From: Deltaproteobacteria bacterium
Lineage (GTDB): Bacteria; Myxococcota_A; UBA796; SXON01
Direction: 5' to 3'
Assembly (NCBI GenBank): GCA_014191855.1
Contig: BJHF01000003.1
Span: 1 to 64,000, forward strand
Length of the DNA stretch: 64,000 nucleotides
A program made the position numbers and the translations under genes. The notes under the pieces were generated by a model. That model ran no database searches and was not told the origin of the DNA. It saw nothing but the letters and a program-made list of their open reading frames with translations. This document shows, piece by piece, positions 19,016 to 29,252 of the stretch (position 1 is its first letter; each line of letters starts with the position of its first letter).

Positions 19016-20350
19016 TCAGTCGACGACTTCGCCCACGAGGTCGTGCGCCGTCGCCTTGGTGATGCGAACCCGCCGCATCTGCCCAGCCTTTACGCTTTCA
19101 TCCGTCTCCGTGAGCCACACCTGGCCGTCCACGTCGGGCGCCTGCGTAGCGAGTCGCCCAACCAGTACGAGGGGGCTCTCCTTGCTCGGCCCGTCCACGA
19201 GGACGGTGGCCTCCGACCCGATGAGCGCCTTGTTCTTGCGCCGGGAGATGACCGCCTGCCGCTTCATCAGCTCCTTCTGCCGCGCCTTCTTCACCTTCTC
19301 GTCCACCTGACCTTCGAGCGTGGCCGCCGGCGTGCCATCTTCCGGGTAGTAGGTGAACACCCCCACGCGATCGAACTGCTCGGCGTCCACAAAGTCGCAC
19401 AGCTCGGCGAAGTCGGCGTCGGTTTCGCCCGGAAAACCTACGATGAACGTCGTGCGCAGCGTGACGTTGGGGATCCGGTCGCGGATGCGCGCGAGAACCT
19501 TCTCCTGGCCCTCTCGGCTCACGCCCCGCTTCATGGCCTTGAGCATCCGGCCGGAAGCGTGCTGCAGGGGGATGTCCACGTACTTCAGCACGCGCGGCTC
19601 CTCCGCAATCGCCCGCAACGCGCTCTCGGGCACGCCCAGCGGGTAGACATAATGAAGGCGAATCCAGCTCAATGTGTCGATTCGACCGAGGGCGCGCAGC
19701 AGCGTGCCGAGATCGGACCCATCGCTCAAATCGCGACCGTAGGCCGTGCTGTCCTGCGAAACGAGGTTGAGCTCCTTCACGCCCTCTTCTCCCAGGCGCC
19801 GCGCTTCGGTGACGAGTGAGGGCACCGTGCGGCTGCGGAGCTTGCCGCGAAGCTGCGGGATGATGCAGAACGCGCAGCGATGATCGCAGCCTTCGGACAA
19901 CTTCAGGTACGCGGAGTGGGGCGCCCAACTGTTGATGCGCGGCGCCATCTCGTCGTGCAGGTAGAGCGGAGTGTCGATGTAGCTGCGGGCGGCCTCGCCC
20001 TCCCGGGCCTGCAAAACCTCCGCAATCCGGTGATATTCGCCGGTGCCCAGGAAGTGATCGACCTCCGGCATCTCGAGCTCAAGGCTCTTTCCGTATCGCT
20101 GAACCATGCAGCCGGTGACAACCAGCTTCCGCGCGCGACCCGTCTTCTTCAGCGCAGCCATCTCGAGGATGGTGTCGATCGACTCTTCGGTAGCCGGGCG
20201 GATGAACGAGCACGTGTTCACCACGATGACATCCGCGTCTTCGGCTGAACTAACCAGCTCAAACGCGCCTTGTCGGAGCTGCCCGACCATGACTTCGGAG
20301 TCAACACGGTTCTTCGGACAGCCGAGCGAGATGAGGTGTACGCGCTCCAT
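19016..20350 (-). CDS. rimO: Ribosomal protein S12 methylthiotransferase
   Basis: MERVHLISLGCPKNRVDSEVMVGQL, LKLSEGCDHRCAFCIIPQLRGKLRSR, C-terminal TRAM domain. Confidence 0.95.
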   Translation of the reverse strand: MERVHLISLGCPKNRVDSEVMVGQLRQGAFELVSSAEDADVIVVNTCSFIRPATEESIDTILEMAALKKTGRARKLVVTGCMVQRYGKSLELEMPEVDHFLGTGEYHRIAEVLQAREGEAARSYIDTPLYLHDEMAPRINSWAPHSAYLKLSEGCDHRCAFCIIPQLRGKLRSRTVPSLVTEARRLGEEGVKELNLVSQDSTAYGRDLSDGSDLGTLLRALGRIDTLSWIRLHYVYPLGVPESALRAIAEEPRVLKYVDIPLQHASGRMLKAMKRGVSREGQEKVLARIRDRIPNVTLRTTFIVGFPGETDADFAELCDFVDAEQFDRVGVFTYYPEDGTPAATLEGQVDEKVKKARQKELMKRQAVISRRKNKALIGSEATVLVDGPSKESPLVLVGRLATQAPDVDGQVWLTETDESVKAGQMRRVRITKATAHDLVGEVVD

Positions 20351-21058
20351 CTACATCTGTACGACGGTGACGCCGGGCGGGGCCTTGAACACGAACTGAG
20401 TGTCGGGGATGTCGCCGCCCAGGACCATCCCCGTAAACGCCATCTTCACACCGACGCCGCCGGAGTAGGTGAGGTTGAGCTCCTGAAGGATGTAGCTCAT
20501 TTTTTTGAGCGTGATGTCCATCTGCACCAGAGAACCCGGCGTCTTCGGCTTCAGCGTGAGCTGGAAGATCGGCTTCGGAGGCACGGTTGCGACCGCCAGT
20601 GTGGCGTCGAAGAGCTCCGTGAGCCGACCGAGATCGTCGATCAACTGCACGGGACCGCCGCCGGTGCCGAGCTCCTTCTGCACGGTGACCTGCTTGGCCT
20701 GGGCCGCGTAGATCCACTGGGTGGTGCCATCCCCGACGACCGCGCTGGTGAGTGGGAGCCCGAGCTCCAACCTATATTTTCGAGGGCGCTCCAACAGGAT
20801 CTTCCCCCGTTGCTTCTCTTCAACCCCGGTCATGGGGTTCTTCGACGTTTGGACGAACTCGGCCCGGATGGTCTGCACACCTTTGTAGGTGGCCTGCACA
20901 ACCGGCACGAGCTCGCCGACGGTCTTCGGCTCGGCAGGGGCGCCCGCGGAAACCCACGCCGGCACGAAAAGAGCCGAGAGAAGCGTGAGAGCGGCGAGCG
21001 AGCGCGAAACGCGCAAAAGAACCTCCAAGCGGAACGGCGGCATACTCCACATCATCAT
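20351..21058 (-). CDS. lolA: Outer-membrane lipoprotein carrier protein LolA
   Basis: Signal peptide then VQATYKGVQTIRAEFVQTSKNPMTGVEEKQRGKILLERPRKYRLEL; QFVFKAPPGVTVVQM; exact start uncertain. Confidence 0.85.
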   Translation of the reverse strand: MMMWSMPPFRLEVLLRVSRSLAALTLLSALFVPAWVSAGAPAEPKTVGELVPVVQATYKGVQTIRAEFVQTSKNPMTGVEEKQRGKILLERPRKYRLELGLPLTSAVVGDGTTQWIYAAQAKQVTVQKELGTGGGPVQLIDDLGRLTELFDATLAVATVPPKPIFQLTLKPKTPGSLVQMDITLKKMSYILQELNLTYSGGVGVKMAFTGMVLGGDIPDTQFVFKAPPGVTVVQM

Positions 21059-21150
21059 CGGTCGCAAGGTAGCTCCGGGGCCGCGCACCGACGCCCGACC
21101 GCGGAATTGATTCGTTTCCGTGACGAAGCCTGACCAGCCCGGCGCCGCCG

Positions 21151-24100
21151 CTATTCCTGCGCGATCACCTTTCGGGGCTTGGCGCCGTCGGCCGGCCCGA
21201 CGATGCCGTTGCGCTCCAACTGCTCCATCAACAGGCACGCGCGGTTGTAGCCGAGCTTCAGGTGCCGCTGGATCATCGAGGTGCTCATCTGGCCTTTCTC
21301 CAGCGCCAACTCCACAATCTCGTCGTAGTAGCCAGACATCTCTTCGCCGAGCGGCTCAAGGTCCGAGTCGGGGTCATCCGACTCGTCGAGCCGGATCGCC
21401 GGGGCGTAGTTGGGCTTGCCCTGGGCGCGGCACATGTCTGCCACCCGCTTCACCTCATCGTCGCTCAGAAATGGGCCGTGAATTCGGGTGAGACTGCTCA
21501 CACCCGGGGGGACGAACAGCAGGTCGCCCTTTCCAAGGAGCTGATTGGCGCCGATGGAGTCGAGGATGATCTTGCTCTCCGTCGAAGTGCGCACCTGATA
21601 GGCCATCCGCGAGGGCATATTGCTGCGGATAAGCCCGGTGATGACATCCGCCGAAGGACGCTGCGTCGCGACGATCAGGTGAATCCCGCAGGCGCGAGCC
21701 TTCTGGGCGATTCGCGCGATGCTCATCTCAACATCCTTGCTCGCCACCATCATGAGATCGGCCAGCTCGTCGATCACGACCACGATGTACGGGAGCTTCT
21801 TCGGCGTCGGGATCAGCTCGCCTGCAGGCCATTCAGGGAAGAACGTCCTCGCCTTTGCCGAAGTCCAGTCCGCGGATTCGTGCTCCACCTTGGCGTTGAA
21901 GTTCTCGATGTTCCGCACCTTCCAGTCGCCGATCAAACGGTAGCGTCGATCCATCTCCTCACACGTCCACGCGAGCACCTTGCTGGCCAGCGTGGCGTTG
22001 GTCACCACCGGGTGGAGGAGGTGGGGAATCTCCTTGTAGAGCTCGAACTCGAGCATCTTGGGATCGATGAGGATCAGGCGAAGTTCCTGAGGTGTCTTCG
22101 TCATCAACAGCGAGACCAGCATCGCATTGATGCCGACGCTCTTGCCCGAGCCCGTGGTGCCGCCAACGAGCAGGTGCGGCGCCTTGGTCAGATCCGCCAC
22201 GTAAGGACGGCCTTCGGTGTCCTTTCCGAGCATGATCGGCAAGGTATGCCGTTGATCGCGGAACTCGGCAGACGAGAAGACATCGCGCGCCCAAACGGTG
22301 TGCCGCACCTCGTTCGGAACCTCCACGCCCACCACCCCTCGCCCCGGCAGCGGCGCGACGATGCGAATCGCGAGCGCCTTCATCGCCATCGCGACATCGT
22401 CCGCCAACGCGGCGATCTTGCTCAGCTTGATCCCGGGCGCGGGCTCGTACTCGAACATGGTGATGACCGGGCCAGGCCGGATCGCGGTCACGCGCCCCTC
22501 TACGCCGAAGTCCCGAAGCTTCAACGTGAGCTTGCCAGCGAGGTCGTGCAAACGCGACTCGTCGGCGGCGCCCACGATCGCGGGGTGCTCGTCCAGCAAC
22601 GAGAGCGGCGGCAATTGGAAGGGTTGGTTGGTTTCGCGCACGGCACCGCCGTCGTCGGTGCATCCGCCCGAGACGAGGTTCCCCGGCACCACCGCAGCCT
22701 GTTTTTTTCCCTTCGAAGGCCGAGGAAACGAGTCCGCAGCGGGGCCGACCGGCACGATGCTCGGCGCGGGAACGAAGACAGCGGGGTCGGCGACGGGGCG
22801 ACCGGACATGGAGGGGCGCGTGGGCGGATCGGCGTCGAGGCTCATGCCGAAGGCGTTGGACACCGGCGCCGGCGCCTGGCCACCGATCGGAGCGAGCGGC
22901 TCCACGTCGTCGATGCCGTCGAGGTCGTCATCAACGTAAACCGGCGACGCACGGTGCACTCCACCGAGGCTGCGCGGTGCGGGGACGTCGTACTCGTCGC
23001 CCTCGGGATCGGAGGCGGCCGGGGGTCCGGCTGCGTAGACGGGCGCGGGCGCGTAGGCCGGCGCCGCAGGTGGGCGGGCGGTAGCGGCGGGAGCGGCGGG
23101 AGCAGTAGCGGGCGTCCACGCCTGCGGCGCGGACGGCGCTGCTTGGGCCGGCGAAAACGCCTCTCGCGAACGCCGGGAACCGGAGACAGGGAGCGGCTCT
23201 CCGTCCAGCTCCACCTCGACCAGCGTTCGCGGGCTCACCAACGTGGCCCGATCGACCGGAGGCGCGTCGTACAAGCTGCGCGGCTTCGGCGCTGGCGCCG
23301 CCGACCAGACGCTTCCGTGAACCGACGGCAGATCGGCGACGGGCTCGACAACGTCATCTACGCTCGGGGCCGGACGCGCAGTGAGGCGCGCGGGCACCTG
23401 CGGAGCTGCGGCGGGCGGCGAAACTCGCGCTTCAACGGGAATCCCAGCCTCTGAAGCCAGCTCCTCCTCCTCCTCGTCCGCGTCGTCGTCATCGCCGCCA
23501 AAATGCGCACGCACGGCCGAACCCGCCCTCGACCCGATTGAAACCGCTCCACGGCCTGCGGCGAGCGTAGCCGCGCCCAGCATCCGCCCCACCTTCGGGG
23601 TGCCAGACTGAACGCGCTCCACCGTCGCCACCGCGAGGGGCTGCCAATTGATCCCAAACAACGCGGTGAGCGCCGCGAGGAGCCCCGTCGCAACCCCCAG
23701 GGCGCCACCCGCCCGCCCCACGTGCGAAACGAGCGCGTCGGATGTCAGCACGCCCATCAGGCCGCCAGGCGGAAACGCCCGGCCGGACGCATGCCCCAAC
23801 GCAAGATCGAGGGCCGTGGCCATCATCCAGATGGAGAACGCGCCCAGAAGCGCGTTCCAGACCGAGCTTGAGACGCGACCTGCGAGGCGCAGCACCAACC
23901 ACGCCCCGACCACGAGGACCGACCAGCTCGCCCATCCGAACGCCTGGTAGAGCAGATCAGCGGTGTACGCGCCCACGGGCCCGCATGCGTTCATCACCGC
24001 GGGCGCGGAATTCGCTACCGAGAACGAGGCATCTGAGGGCGACCATGAAGCAAGGCTGAGCGTGACAAACGCGCTTCCGGCCAGCGCCACCAAGGTGAGC

Positions 24101-24333
24101 ACTTGCCCCAACTGCACACGCCCAGGCGAGGGCTCGGCCTCGCGCTTCCGCTTACTCGACCCCTTCGATCGCGGGGCCGCCTCGCGCGTTGCTCCCGGTG
24201 AACGCGCCGGAAGGGCGGCGGAATCGGCTTCTTCGCGCCGCGGCCTTGAGCGGCGAACCAGCGGCGCCGCATCCGCCACGCTCGGCGGGTCGGACATCGT
24301 GGTTTCGGGAGCTTCGGTGCGTACACGGGCCAA
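21151..24333 (-). CDS. ftsK: DNA translocase FtsK/SpoIIIE
   Basis: N-terminal TM segments, long Ala/Pro linker, LLVGGTTGSGKSVGINAMLVSLL, VVVIDELADLMM, C-terminal winged-helix DEIVELALEKGQMSTSMIQRHLKLGYNRA. Confidence 0.95.
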   Translation of the reverse strand: MARVRTEAPETTMSDPPSVADAAPLVRRSRPRREEADSAALPARSPGATREAAPRSKGSSKRKREAEPSPGRVQLGQVLTLVALAGSAFVTLSLASWSPSDASFSVANSAPAVMNACGPVGAYTADLLYQAFGWASWSVLVVGAWLVLRLAGRVSSSVWNALLGAFSIWMMATALDLALGHASGRAFPPGGLMGVLTSDALVSHVGRAGGALGVATGLLAALTALFGINWQPLAVATVERVQSGTPKVGRMLGAATLAAGRGAVSIGSRAGSAVRAHFGGDDDDADEEEEELASEAGIPVEARVSPPAAAPQVPARLTARPAPSVDDVVEPVADLPSVHGSVWSAAPAPKPRSLYDAPPVDRATLVSPRTLVEVELDGEPLPVSGSRRSREAFSPAQAAPSAPQAWTPATAPAAPAATARPPAAPAYAPAPVYAAGPPAASDPEGDEYDVPAPRSLGGVHRASPVYVDDDLDGIDDVEPLAPIGGQAPAPVSNAFGMSLDADPPTRPSMSGRPVADPAVFVPAPSIVPVGPAADSFPRPSKGKKQAAVVPGNLVSGGCTDDGGAVRETNQPFQLPPLSLLDEHPAIVGAADESRLHDLAGKLTLKLRDFGVEGRVTAIRPGPVITMFEYEPAPGIKLSKIAALADDVAMAMKALAIRIVAPLPGRGVVGVEVPNEVRHTVWARDVFSSAEFRDQRHTLPIMLGKDTEGRPYVADLTKAPHLLVGGTTGSGKSVGINAMLVSLLMTKTPQELRLILIDPKMLEFELYKEIPHLLHPVVTNATLASKVLAWTCEEMDRRYRLIGDWKVRNIENFNAKVEHESADWTSAKARTFFPEWPAGELIPTPKKLPYIVVVIDELADLMMVASKDVEMSIARIAQKARACGIHLIVATQRPSADVITGLIRSNMPSRMAYQVRTSTESKIILDSIGANQLLGKGDLLFVPPGVSSLTRIHGPFLSDDEVKRVADMCRAQGKPNYAPAIRLDESDDPDSDLEPLGEEMSGYYDEIVELALEKGQMSTSMIQRHLKLGYNRACLLMEQLERNGIVGPADGAKPRKVIAQE

Positions 24334-24410
24334 GCTGACACCTCGTCAGTTCCCATCGTACCGCTTTCCTCTTGACGCGTCGAGAGCAACCCGAAATTCG
24401 CGGGATTCCC

Positions 24411-25235
24411 TCAGATCGCAGACTCGGGGATGTACACGTGATCTCCCGGCTTCAACGCCACGTCTGAAACCTGCCCCTTCAAGATTTTCCGCAGGTTGAT
24501 GATCACCTGCTCCTCGCCGCGGATCAGCTTCACTTTCGCCGTGAGCGCCGTTCCGTTGGCCCCGCCAGCGGCCGCGACCGCGGTGGACAACGTCATGCCG
24601 TCGTGGAACACGTAGCTTCCCGGCTTCTGAACACAACCATCCACGAAGATCTGCTGCGGCGGCGGGACGACGAGCGTATCGCCGGGCAGCACCTCGACAT
24701 CCGAAGCGGACTCCCCTTTCGACACCCGCTCAAGGTCCACGGCAATGACAGTTCGGGCGCCGCCCACCACGCGCCAGAGCTCCGCGCGCGGTGTGCTGGG
24801 GTCGACAAGACCACCCGAACGCACGAGGATATCACTCACCCGCATGTGCGCGGCGGTCATCGGGTATTCCCCTGGAGTAACGACGCCGCCCGTGACCTTT
24901 AGAATCTTGGAGGTGATCTGCACGACCGCCAGGACCACCTGAGGCTCCCGCACGTACCCGTCGCGCAGCCGCGCCTCTACCTGCTCCTTCGCCGCGGCGA
25001 CGGTGAAGCCAGCCACGGCCACCCGGCCCGCCGACGGAATCTCGATGGACCCATCCACCGCCACCGGAAAGGTGCCGCTCATGTCCAGAACGCCCAGCAC
25101 ATCCAGCCGGATCGTGTCCCCCGCTCCAATTTCGTACGTGACATCCACGCTTAGCGGCTCGGACTCCGCCGCCCGCGCCGAGGCACCGGCGAACGCGCCC
25201 AGAACCACCAGAAACCGGATGAACGCACCAAACAT
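24411..25235 (-). CDS. Polysaccharide biosynthesis/export protein (Wza-like, SLBB domains)
   Basis: YEIGAGDTIRLDVLGVLDMSGTFPVAVDGSIEIPSAGRVAVAGFTVAAAKEQVEARL; DTLVVPPPQQIFVDGCVQKPGSYVF; start MFGAFIRFLVVLGAFAGASARA chosen. Confidence 0.87.
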   Translation of the reverse strand: MFGAFIRFLVVLGAFAGASARAAESEPLSVDVTYEIGAGDTIRLDVLGVLDMSGTFPVAVDGSIEIPSAGRVAVAGFTVAAAKEQVEARLRDGYVREPQVVLAVVQITSKILKVTGGVVTPGEYPMTAAHMRVSDILVRSGGLVDPSTPRAELWRVVGGARTVIAVDLERVSKGESASDVEVLPGDTLVVPPPQQIFVDGCVQKPGSYVFHDGMTLSTAVAAAGGANGTALTAKVKLIRGEEQVIINLRKILKGQVSDVALKPGDHVYIPESAI

Positions 25236-25282
25236 CGCGCCGCCTGCCCCCAGCTTAGCACCGCCGCCGACGGACGCCTTCC

Positions 25283-26686
25283 TCAGTAGGTGAACGTCGC
25301 ACCGAGGGTGCCCGAGAAGTCGTCGTACTGGGTGCTGTAGAAGGTCGTGTCGCAGTCCTGCGAGCCACAGGCGCGCCTCGCCCAGGAGCCGGACGCCCCG
25401 GCCGACAGCCACGGCGTGAACTTGTACGACGCGTTTACCTTCGCGAGCAGGTTCTGGTCGGCTCGCGCGACCTCGCCATGGAAGTCGTCCAACCGGTAGC
25501 TCAGCTCGCCGCCGACGCCGAAGCGGTTCTGCAGCGTGCCTTCGTAGCGCAGGAATACGTAGTTATAGGCTACGTAGTTGGTGAACACCGCATCCTGGAA
25601 GTCCTTACGATATCCGGCCGTGAGCGTGTGCCCCCGAAGCGGCGCATAGGAGACCTGCAGGTTGATGAGCACCCCATCGCCGATCGATGTGTCGGTGGCG
25701 AACGTTTCCTCGCCCACCACGTTCAGCTCGTTCGACGAGCCAGCCAACGAGGCCGCCTTGGGATCTTCGAGCACCGTCGTCTCATCGTACGTCATCATCC
25801 CGAAGCCGACCTGCGCAGAGGCGGCGAGCTTCTGGGTGAACTGGCCGGTAACCCCGGCGGTGAGCCGCCACGCATCCGCGTCAGGCTTGCCGATGTAGCT
25901 GCCGATATCCGACCCTTCGATGTCGGGGCCGAGCGCTTCGATGAGGTTGTTGTCCCACCGAAGGAAGTTGTAGGAGAAGCTCGCGACCATCGAGGTTTTC
26001 GGCAGGAACTTCCACGTACCGTTCACGATTGGCCCGTACTGGGTGCGGCCGTTGAACGCAGCGTTGTCCTCCGTGGTGAGCACCTCGGGAACATCGTAGG
26101 TGTCGATTCCCACCTGCCCCAGGACGTCGAAGGACAGCGCCGAACCAGGCCGCAGCACGACGCCGCCGGACAAGTCGTTCCCGGTGTGGATCACGTTCGC
26201 AGTCGCGTTCCCCTCGGCGGTAGGCAGCTCGGCCGGGAGAGCTTCATTCTGGAACTTGTCGACCAGCTTCGCGCCGATCTTCGACTGCGGGAAGAGCTGC
26301 AGCGCGAGGTCCGCATCGAAGTCGGAGAAGCGATCCGCGTTCTCGGGGTGAAAGTCGTCGTCCGGGTAGAAGTCGATGAACTTCTTCAGACCGTAGCCCG
26401 CGCCCAGGTTGAAGATGACCGTGCGCGCGTTGAGATCGAGCTGCACGCGGGGCTTCAACACCCAGGCCATCGCGCTGACCTCGGGCGACTGATCGCCGCC
26501 ATCCGCCAGGTACAGGTTTGAGTGAGCTTCGATGCCGGTCATCACGGACGGGGTGATGACGGCATCGCCCGCGCGGATGTGGTCCCCCGGTGCTGCATAC
26601 GCAGGCAGGGATGCCCCCACCAAGAGCATGGCAACAAAACCGGCTTCGATCCTCACGTTCACAATCAGCCTCACCTTACGCGACAA
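25283..26686 (-). CDS. Outer-membrane beta-barrel protein (EpsL/putative exopolysaccharide locus OMP-like)
   Basis: Signal peptide (FVAMLLVGASLPAYA), alternating amphipathic strands, C-terminal ...DFSGTLGATFTY ending in aromatic residue. Confidence 0.72.
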   Translation of the reverse strand: MSRKVRLIVNVRIEAGFVAMLLVGASLPAYAAPGDHIRAGDAVITPSVMTGIEAHSNLYLADGGDQSPEVSAMAWVLKPRVQLDLNARTVIFNLGAGYGLKKFIDFYPDDDFHPENADRFSDFDADLALQLFPQSKIGAKLVDKFQNEALPAELPTAEGNATANVIHTGNDLSGGVVLRPGSALSFDVLGQVGIDTYDVPEVLTTEDNAAFNGRTQYGPIVNGTWKFLPKTSMVASFSYNFLRWDNNLIEALGPDIEGSDIGSYIGKPDADAWRLTAGVTGQFTQKLAASAQVGFGMMTYDETTVLEDPKAASLAGSSNELNVVGEETFATDTSIGDGVLINLQVSYAPLRGHTLTAGYRKDFQDAVFTNYVAYNYVFLRYEGTLQNRFGVGGELSYRLDDFHGEVARADQNLLAKVNASYKFTPWLSAGASGSWARRACGSQDCDTTFYSTQYDDFSGTLGATFTY

Positions 26687-26751
26687 TACCAGCGGCTGCT
26701 AACCCGGTCGGCCCGGGCTTGTCCCCGGATTCGACACCGGAAACTCACACT

Positions 26752-27282
26752 TCAGCTAGGCGTATCGATGGGGGGAATCACGACGTCGATGTACTCATCG
26801 ATGCTGTCCACCGTGCCTTCGGTTCCGCCCGAGATGGACGAAGCCGTTTTTCCTGACTCTCCCTGCGTGCTCTTGACGCATTGCTGCGCGGCGGCGAGCA
26901 GCTCCTTGGCCCGGCCGAAGAGCACGGCGAGCTGCCGGTACTCCCGATCCGCCGTCGCCATGTCCCCCCCCGCCATGTGCGTTTTCATCGCCGTGTTTGA
27001 GCGACCGGCGATCTCCTGGATGGTCTTGAGCTGGGGGAGCTTGTCCTCCAGGCACTTGATCATCTCCTGGTTCTTTGTCTTCTCCGCCTTCGCGGACTCC
27101 AGCAGCTTCGTAACCGTGGTAACGGCCGCATCGACCTCAGCCACCATCTCTGACGCATTCTGCGCCTTCTCCTTGGGCGTTGCCGTAGCCGACTGCTCGG
27201 CGGTGCTCGTGATCTCCGGCGTGGCGGCGCGCGCCGAAGGTGCCGTGAGGAGCATCAGGGGGAGGAGGACGATCATGAGCAC
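26752..27282 (-). CDS. Hypothetical periplasmic helical protein with two cysteines
   Basis: Signal peptide MLMIVLLPLMLLTAPSARA; coiled/helical MIKCLEDKLPQLK...LLAAAQQCVKSTQ. Confidence 0.6.
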   Translation of the reverse strand: MLMIVLLPLMLLTAPSARAATPEITSTAEQSATATPKEKAQNASEMVAEVDAAVTTVTKLLESAKAEKTKNQEMIKCLEDKLPQLKTIQEIAGRSNTAMKTHMAGGDMATADREYRQLAVLFGRAKELLAAAQQCVKSTQGESGKTASSISGGTEGTVDSIDEYIDVVIPPIDTPS

Positions 27283-27361
27283 GCTCCAGATAGAGGCGGT
27301 CTACCGGGGAGCATATCCCGAAGGCAACGCATTCGCTGGTACGAAGATCCGCCAACCGCGA

Positions 27362-28702
27362 TCACTGACCGGAGACGACCCACGCGTACTCGTCCACCGT
27401 GCCGGTGAAGCTCTCATCGAATCGCATCGTCCGCACCGCCTTCGCGATGCACGTGCCGAGCTCGTCGTTGCCCGTGGTGTTCTTGGTGACGGATGCGCCG
27501 GCGACCTTTCCCTTGTTGATGGTCCAGGTGACACCGACGCGACCGCTCGTGCTCGGATCCTGCTTCAGCGCGTTCTGCACGCACGTTTCGATGCGGCCCT
27601 TGTTCCCGCGTACGACCTTCTGAACCTCGCCAGCATCTCCCTCTGCGACGTCGATATCCCCGGCGGCGTCCGAGTCGATCCTGGCCTTCTTGACCTTGAT
27701 CGTCGCAGCATCGCCGGTACCCGCTTGACCCGCCGTTTGCGCGGTGATCCCCACCGCCGCATCGCCGGTGCCGCCGCCGGCGCCCGCCTTGAGCCCCACC
27801 GAGTCGGCCGTGGCCATCTCCGCGCCGTTCACGCCGTTGAGGGCCGCATCGAGCTGACCAGACATCGCCGCCTGATCGCCGATGATGTCGTTCGCGAGCT
27901 GATCGGAGCCGACGCCGCTGGTTCCGAGCATCTGTAGCAGCACGGACTTCTTGACTACGTTCTCTGCGGTGGCTTCCTGCTTCGCGGCCGGCGCGGCATC
28001 TTCCGTCTTGTCGGCGGGCTTCTTCACCTCGTCTGGCTTGGCCTCGTCGGTCTTGCCGATTTCGGTCGCTTCCGGCGGGAGGATGATCTTCTCGACGTCG
28101 ACCACGAGGTCGAGCGCATCCTCCAGGTGGTCGATCGCGTTGTCCTCCACCGGATCGGCCAGCAGGATCGCGATGTAGAACAACACCGCGATGCCGTTGA
28201 ACACGCCGAGCAAGCCAAGGAACAGCGGATCGTCGTCGTTGAACACGCGCGGTTTGAAGTCCGACGGCGTGACCGCTCGGACGGGCTCCGGAGGCGCGTT
28301 GACGAACTGGAACAGCAGGGTGGTGTTCCCAAGCGCGATCTTGCCACGCACGCTCTCGTTGAGCTGCAACGCCCAGAACTGGCCACGCTTCTGCATCTCG
28401 CCGCGAGTACGCAGATCCGACAGATCACGGATCCCATCCTTCCACGAGATCTTGCCCTCAACCGACTCCGGCACCACCAGCGCATAGCCGCCGGCGGACG
28501 GCACAAAAAGCTGGTGCGCCGGGCCGAGGCCCAAGTTCTGGAACGCGAATGTGGCGCGCTGCCCATCGCCGACGGTGACCGCCTCGCCCGCCCGAATCAG
28601 GCGTTCCTGCGCGATCTTCCCTTCCTGCACCACGCCGATTCGCAGCACCTTGGGGAGTTGTTTTTGGGCGGCCTGGGGTTGCGCGGCTGCAGACATGGGC
28701 AC
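27362..28702 (-). CDS. AgmX/PglI (GltG-like) gliding-motility-type protein: FHA-like N-domain, TM segment, TonB-like C-domain
   Basis: VLRIGVVQEGKIAQERLIRAGEAVTVGDGQRATF; TM LFLGLLGVFNGIAVLFYIAILLAD; C-term GRIETCVQNALKQDPSTSGRVGVTWTINKGKVAGASVTKNTTGNDELGTCIAKAVRTMRF. Confidence 0.8.
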   Translation of the reverse strand: MPMSAAAQPQAAQKQLPKVLRIGVVQEGKIAQERLIRAGEAVTVGDGQRATFAFQNLGLGPAHQLFVPSAGGYALVVPESVEGKISWKDGIRDLSDLRTRGEMQKRGQFWALQLNESVRGKIALGNTTLLFQFVNAPPEPVRAVTPSDFKPRVFNDDDPLFLGLLGVFNGIAVLFYIAILLADPVEDNAIDHLEDALDLVVDVEKIILPPEATEIGKTDEAKPDEVKKPADKTEDAAPAAKQEATAENVVKKSVLLQMLGTSGVGSDQLANDIIGDQAAMSGQLDAALNGVNGAEMATADSVGLKAGAGGGTGDAAVGITAQTAGQAGTGDAATIKVKKARIDSDAAGDIDVAEGDAGEVQKVVRGNKGRIETCVQNALKQDPSTSGRVGVTWTINKGKVAGASVTKNTTGNDELGTCIAKAVRTMRFDESFTGTVDEYAWVVSGQ

Positions 28703-28775
28703 CTATGGCTGGATACTTACCGCGCCGCCAGACACGCGCGCGTGAAAGAAGTTCAAAAAGTTCTCGCAGCGCCGC

Positions 28776-29252
28776 TCACTCGCCGCTCAGTACGAGGAAC
28801 CGGTAACGAGGGAAGCCGGCGCGCGCACCGCTCTCCAGAACCGCCCCAAGCACCGTCCACGACACGCGCTTGTCGCACTCCACGATCAGCACGGGCGGCT
28901 GCCCATCCAACGGGGTGGCGAGCGCCTCCCGCGCCCGGGTGAGCGCGGCGACAACAGGCAGCACCGCTTTCCCGTCCCGCGGAACCGAGGCATCCAGCGC
29001 ACCATCGCGCAACCCGGCCACGACCGCCCCGCCCACTTCGATCCCGTCGGGAGAGACGCGCACGGTGGCCCCCGACTCTGCGGGCCGCCGCGAGGATGCC
29101 GTAGGCAGCTCCAGCTTGGTGTCCCCCTGATAGTCGGGATCGTAGAACACCAGCAGGAACAGCAGGACCAAGGTGAACATATCGACCATCGACGTGATGA
29201 TCAGCCCGTGGTCGACCGCGTTGCGCTTACGACGACCTCGCGCGCGCCTCAC
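28776..29252 (-). CDS. ExbD/TolR-family protein (cassette 2)
   Basis: GTG start 29252 gives VRRARGRRKRNAVDHGLIITSMVDMFTLVLLFLLVFY (TM Asp present); GTGA overlap with upstream gene. Confidence 0.82.
   Translation of the reverse strand: MRRARGRRKRNAVDHGLIITSMVDMFTLVLLFLLVFYDPDYQGDTKLELPTASSRRPAESGATVRVSPDGIEVGGAVVAGLRDGALDASVPRDGKAVLPVVAALTRAREALATPLDGQPPVLIVECDKRVSWTVLGAVLESGARAGFPRYRFLVLSGE

Noticed and set aside
17352-19310. 652-aa plus-strand ORF
   Set aside because: Antisense to hppA; composition (His/Arg/Asp-rich) is an artefact of hppA codon usage.
21262-23454. 730-aa plus-strand ORF
   Set aside because: Antisense to ftsK; no motif support.
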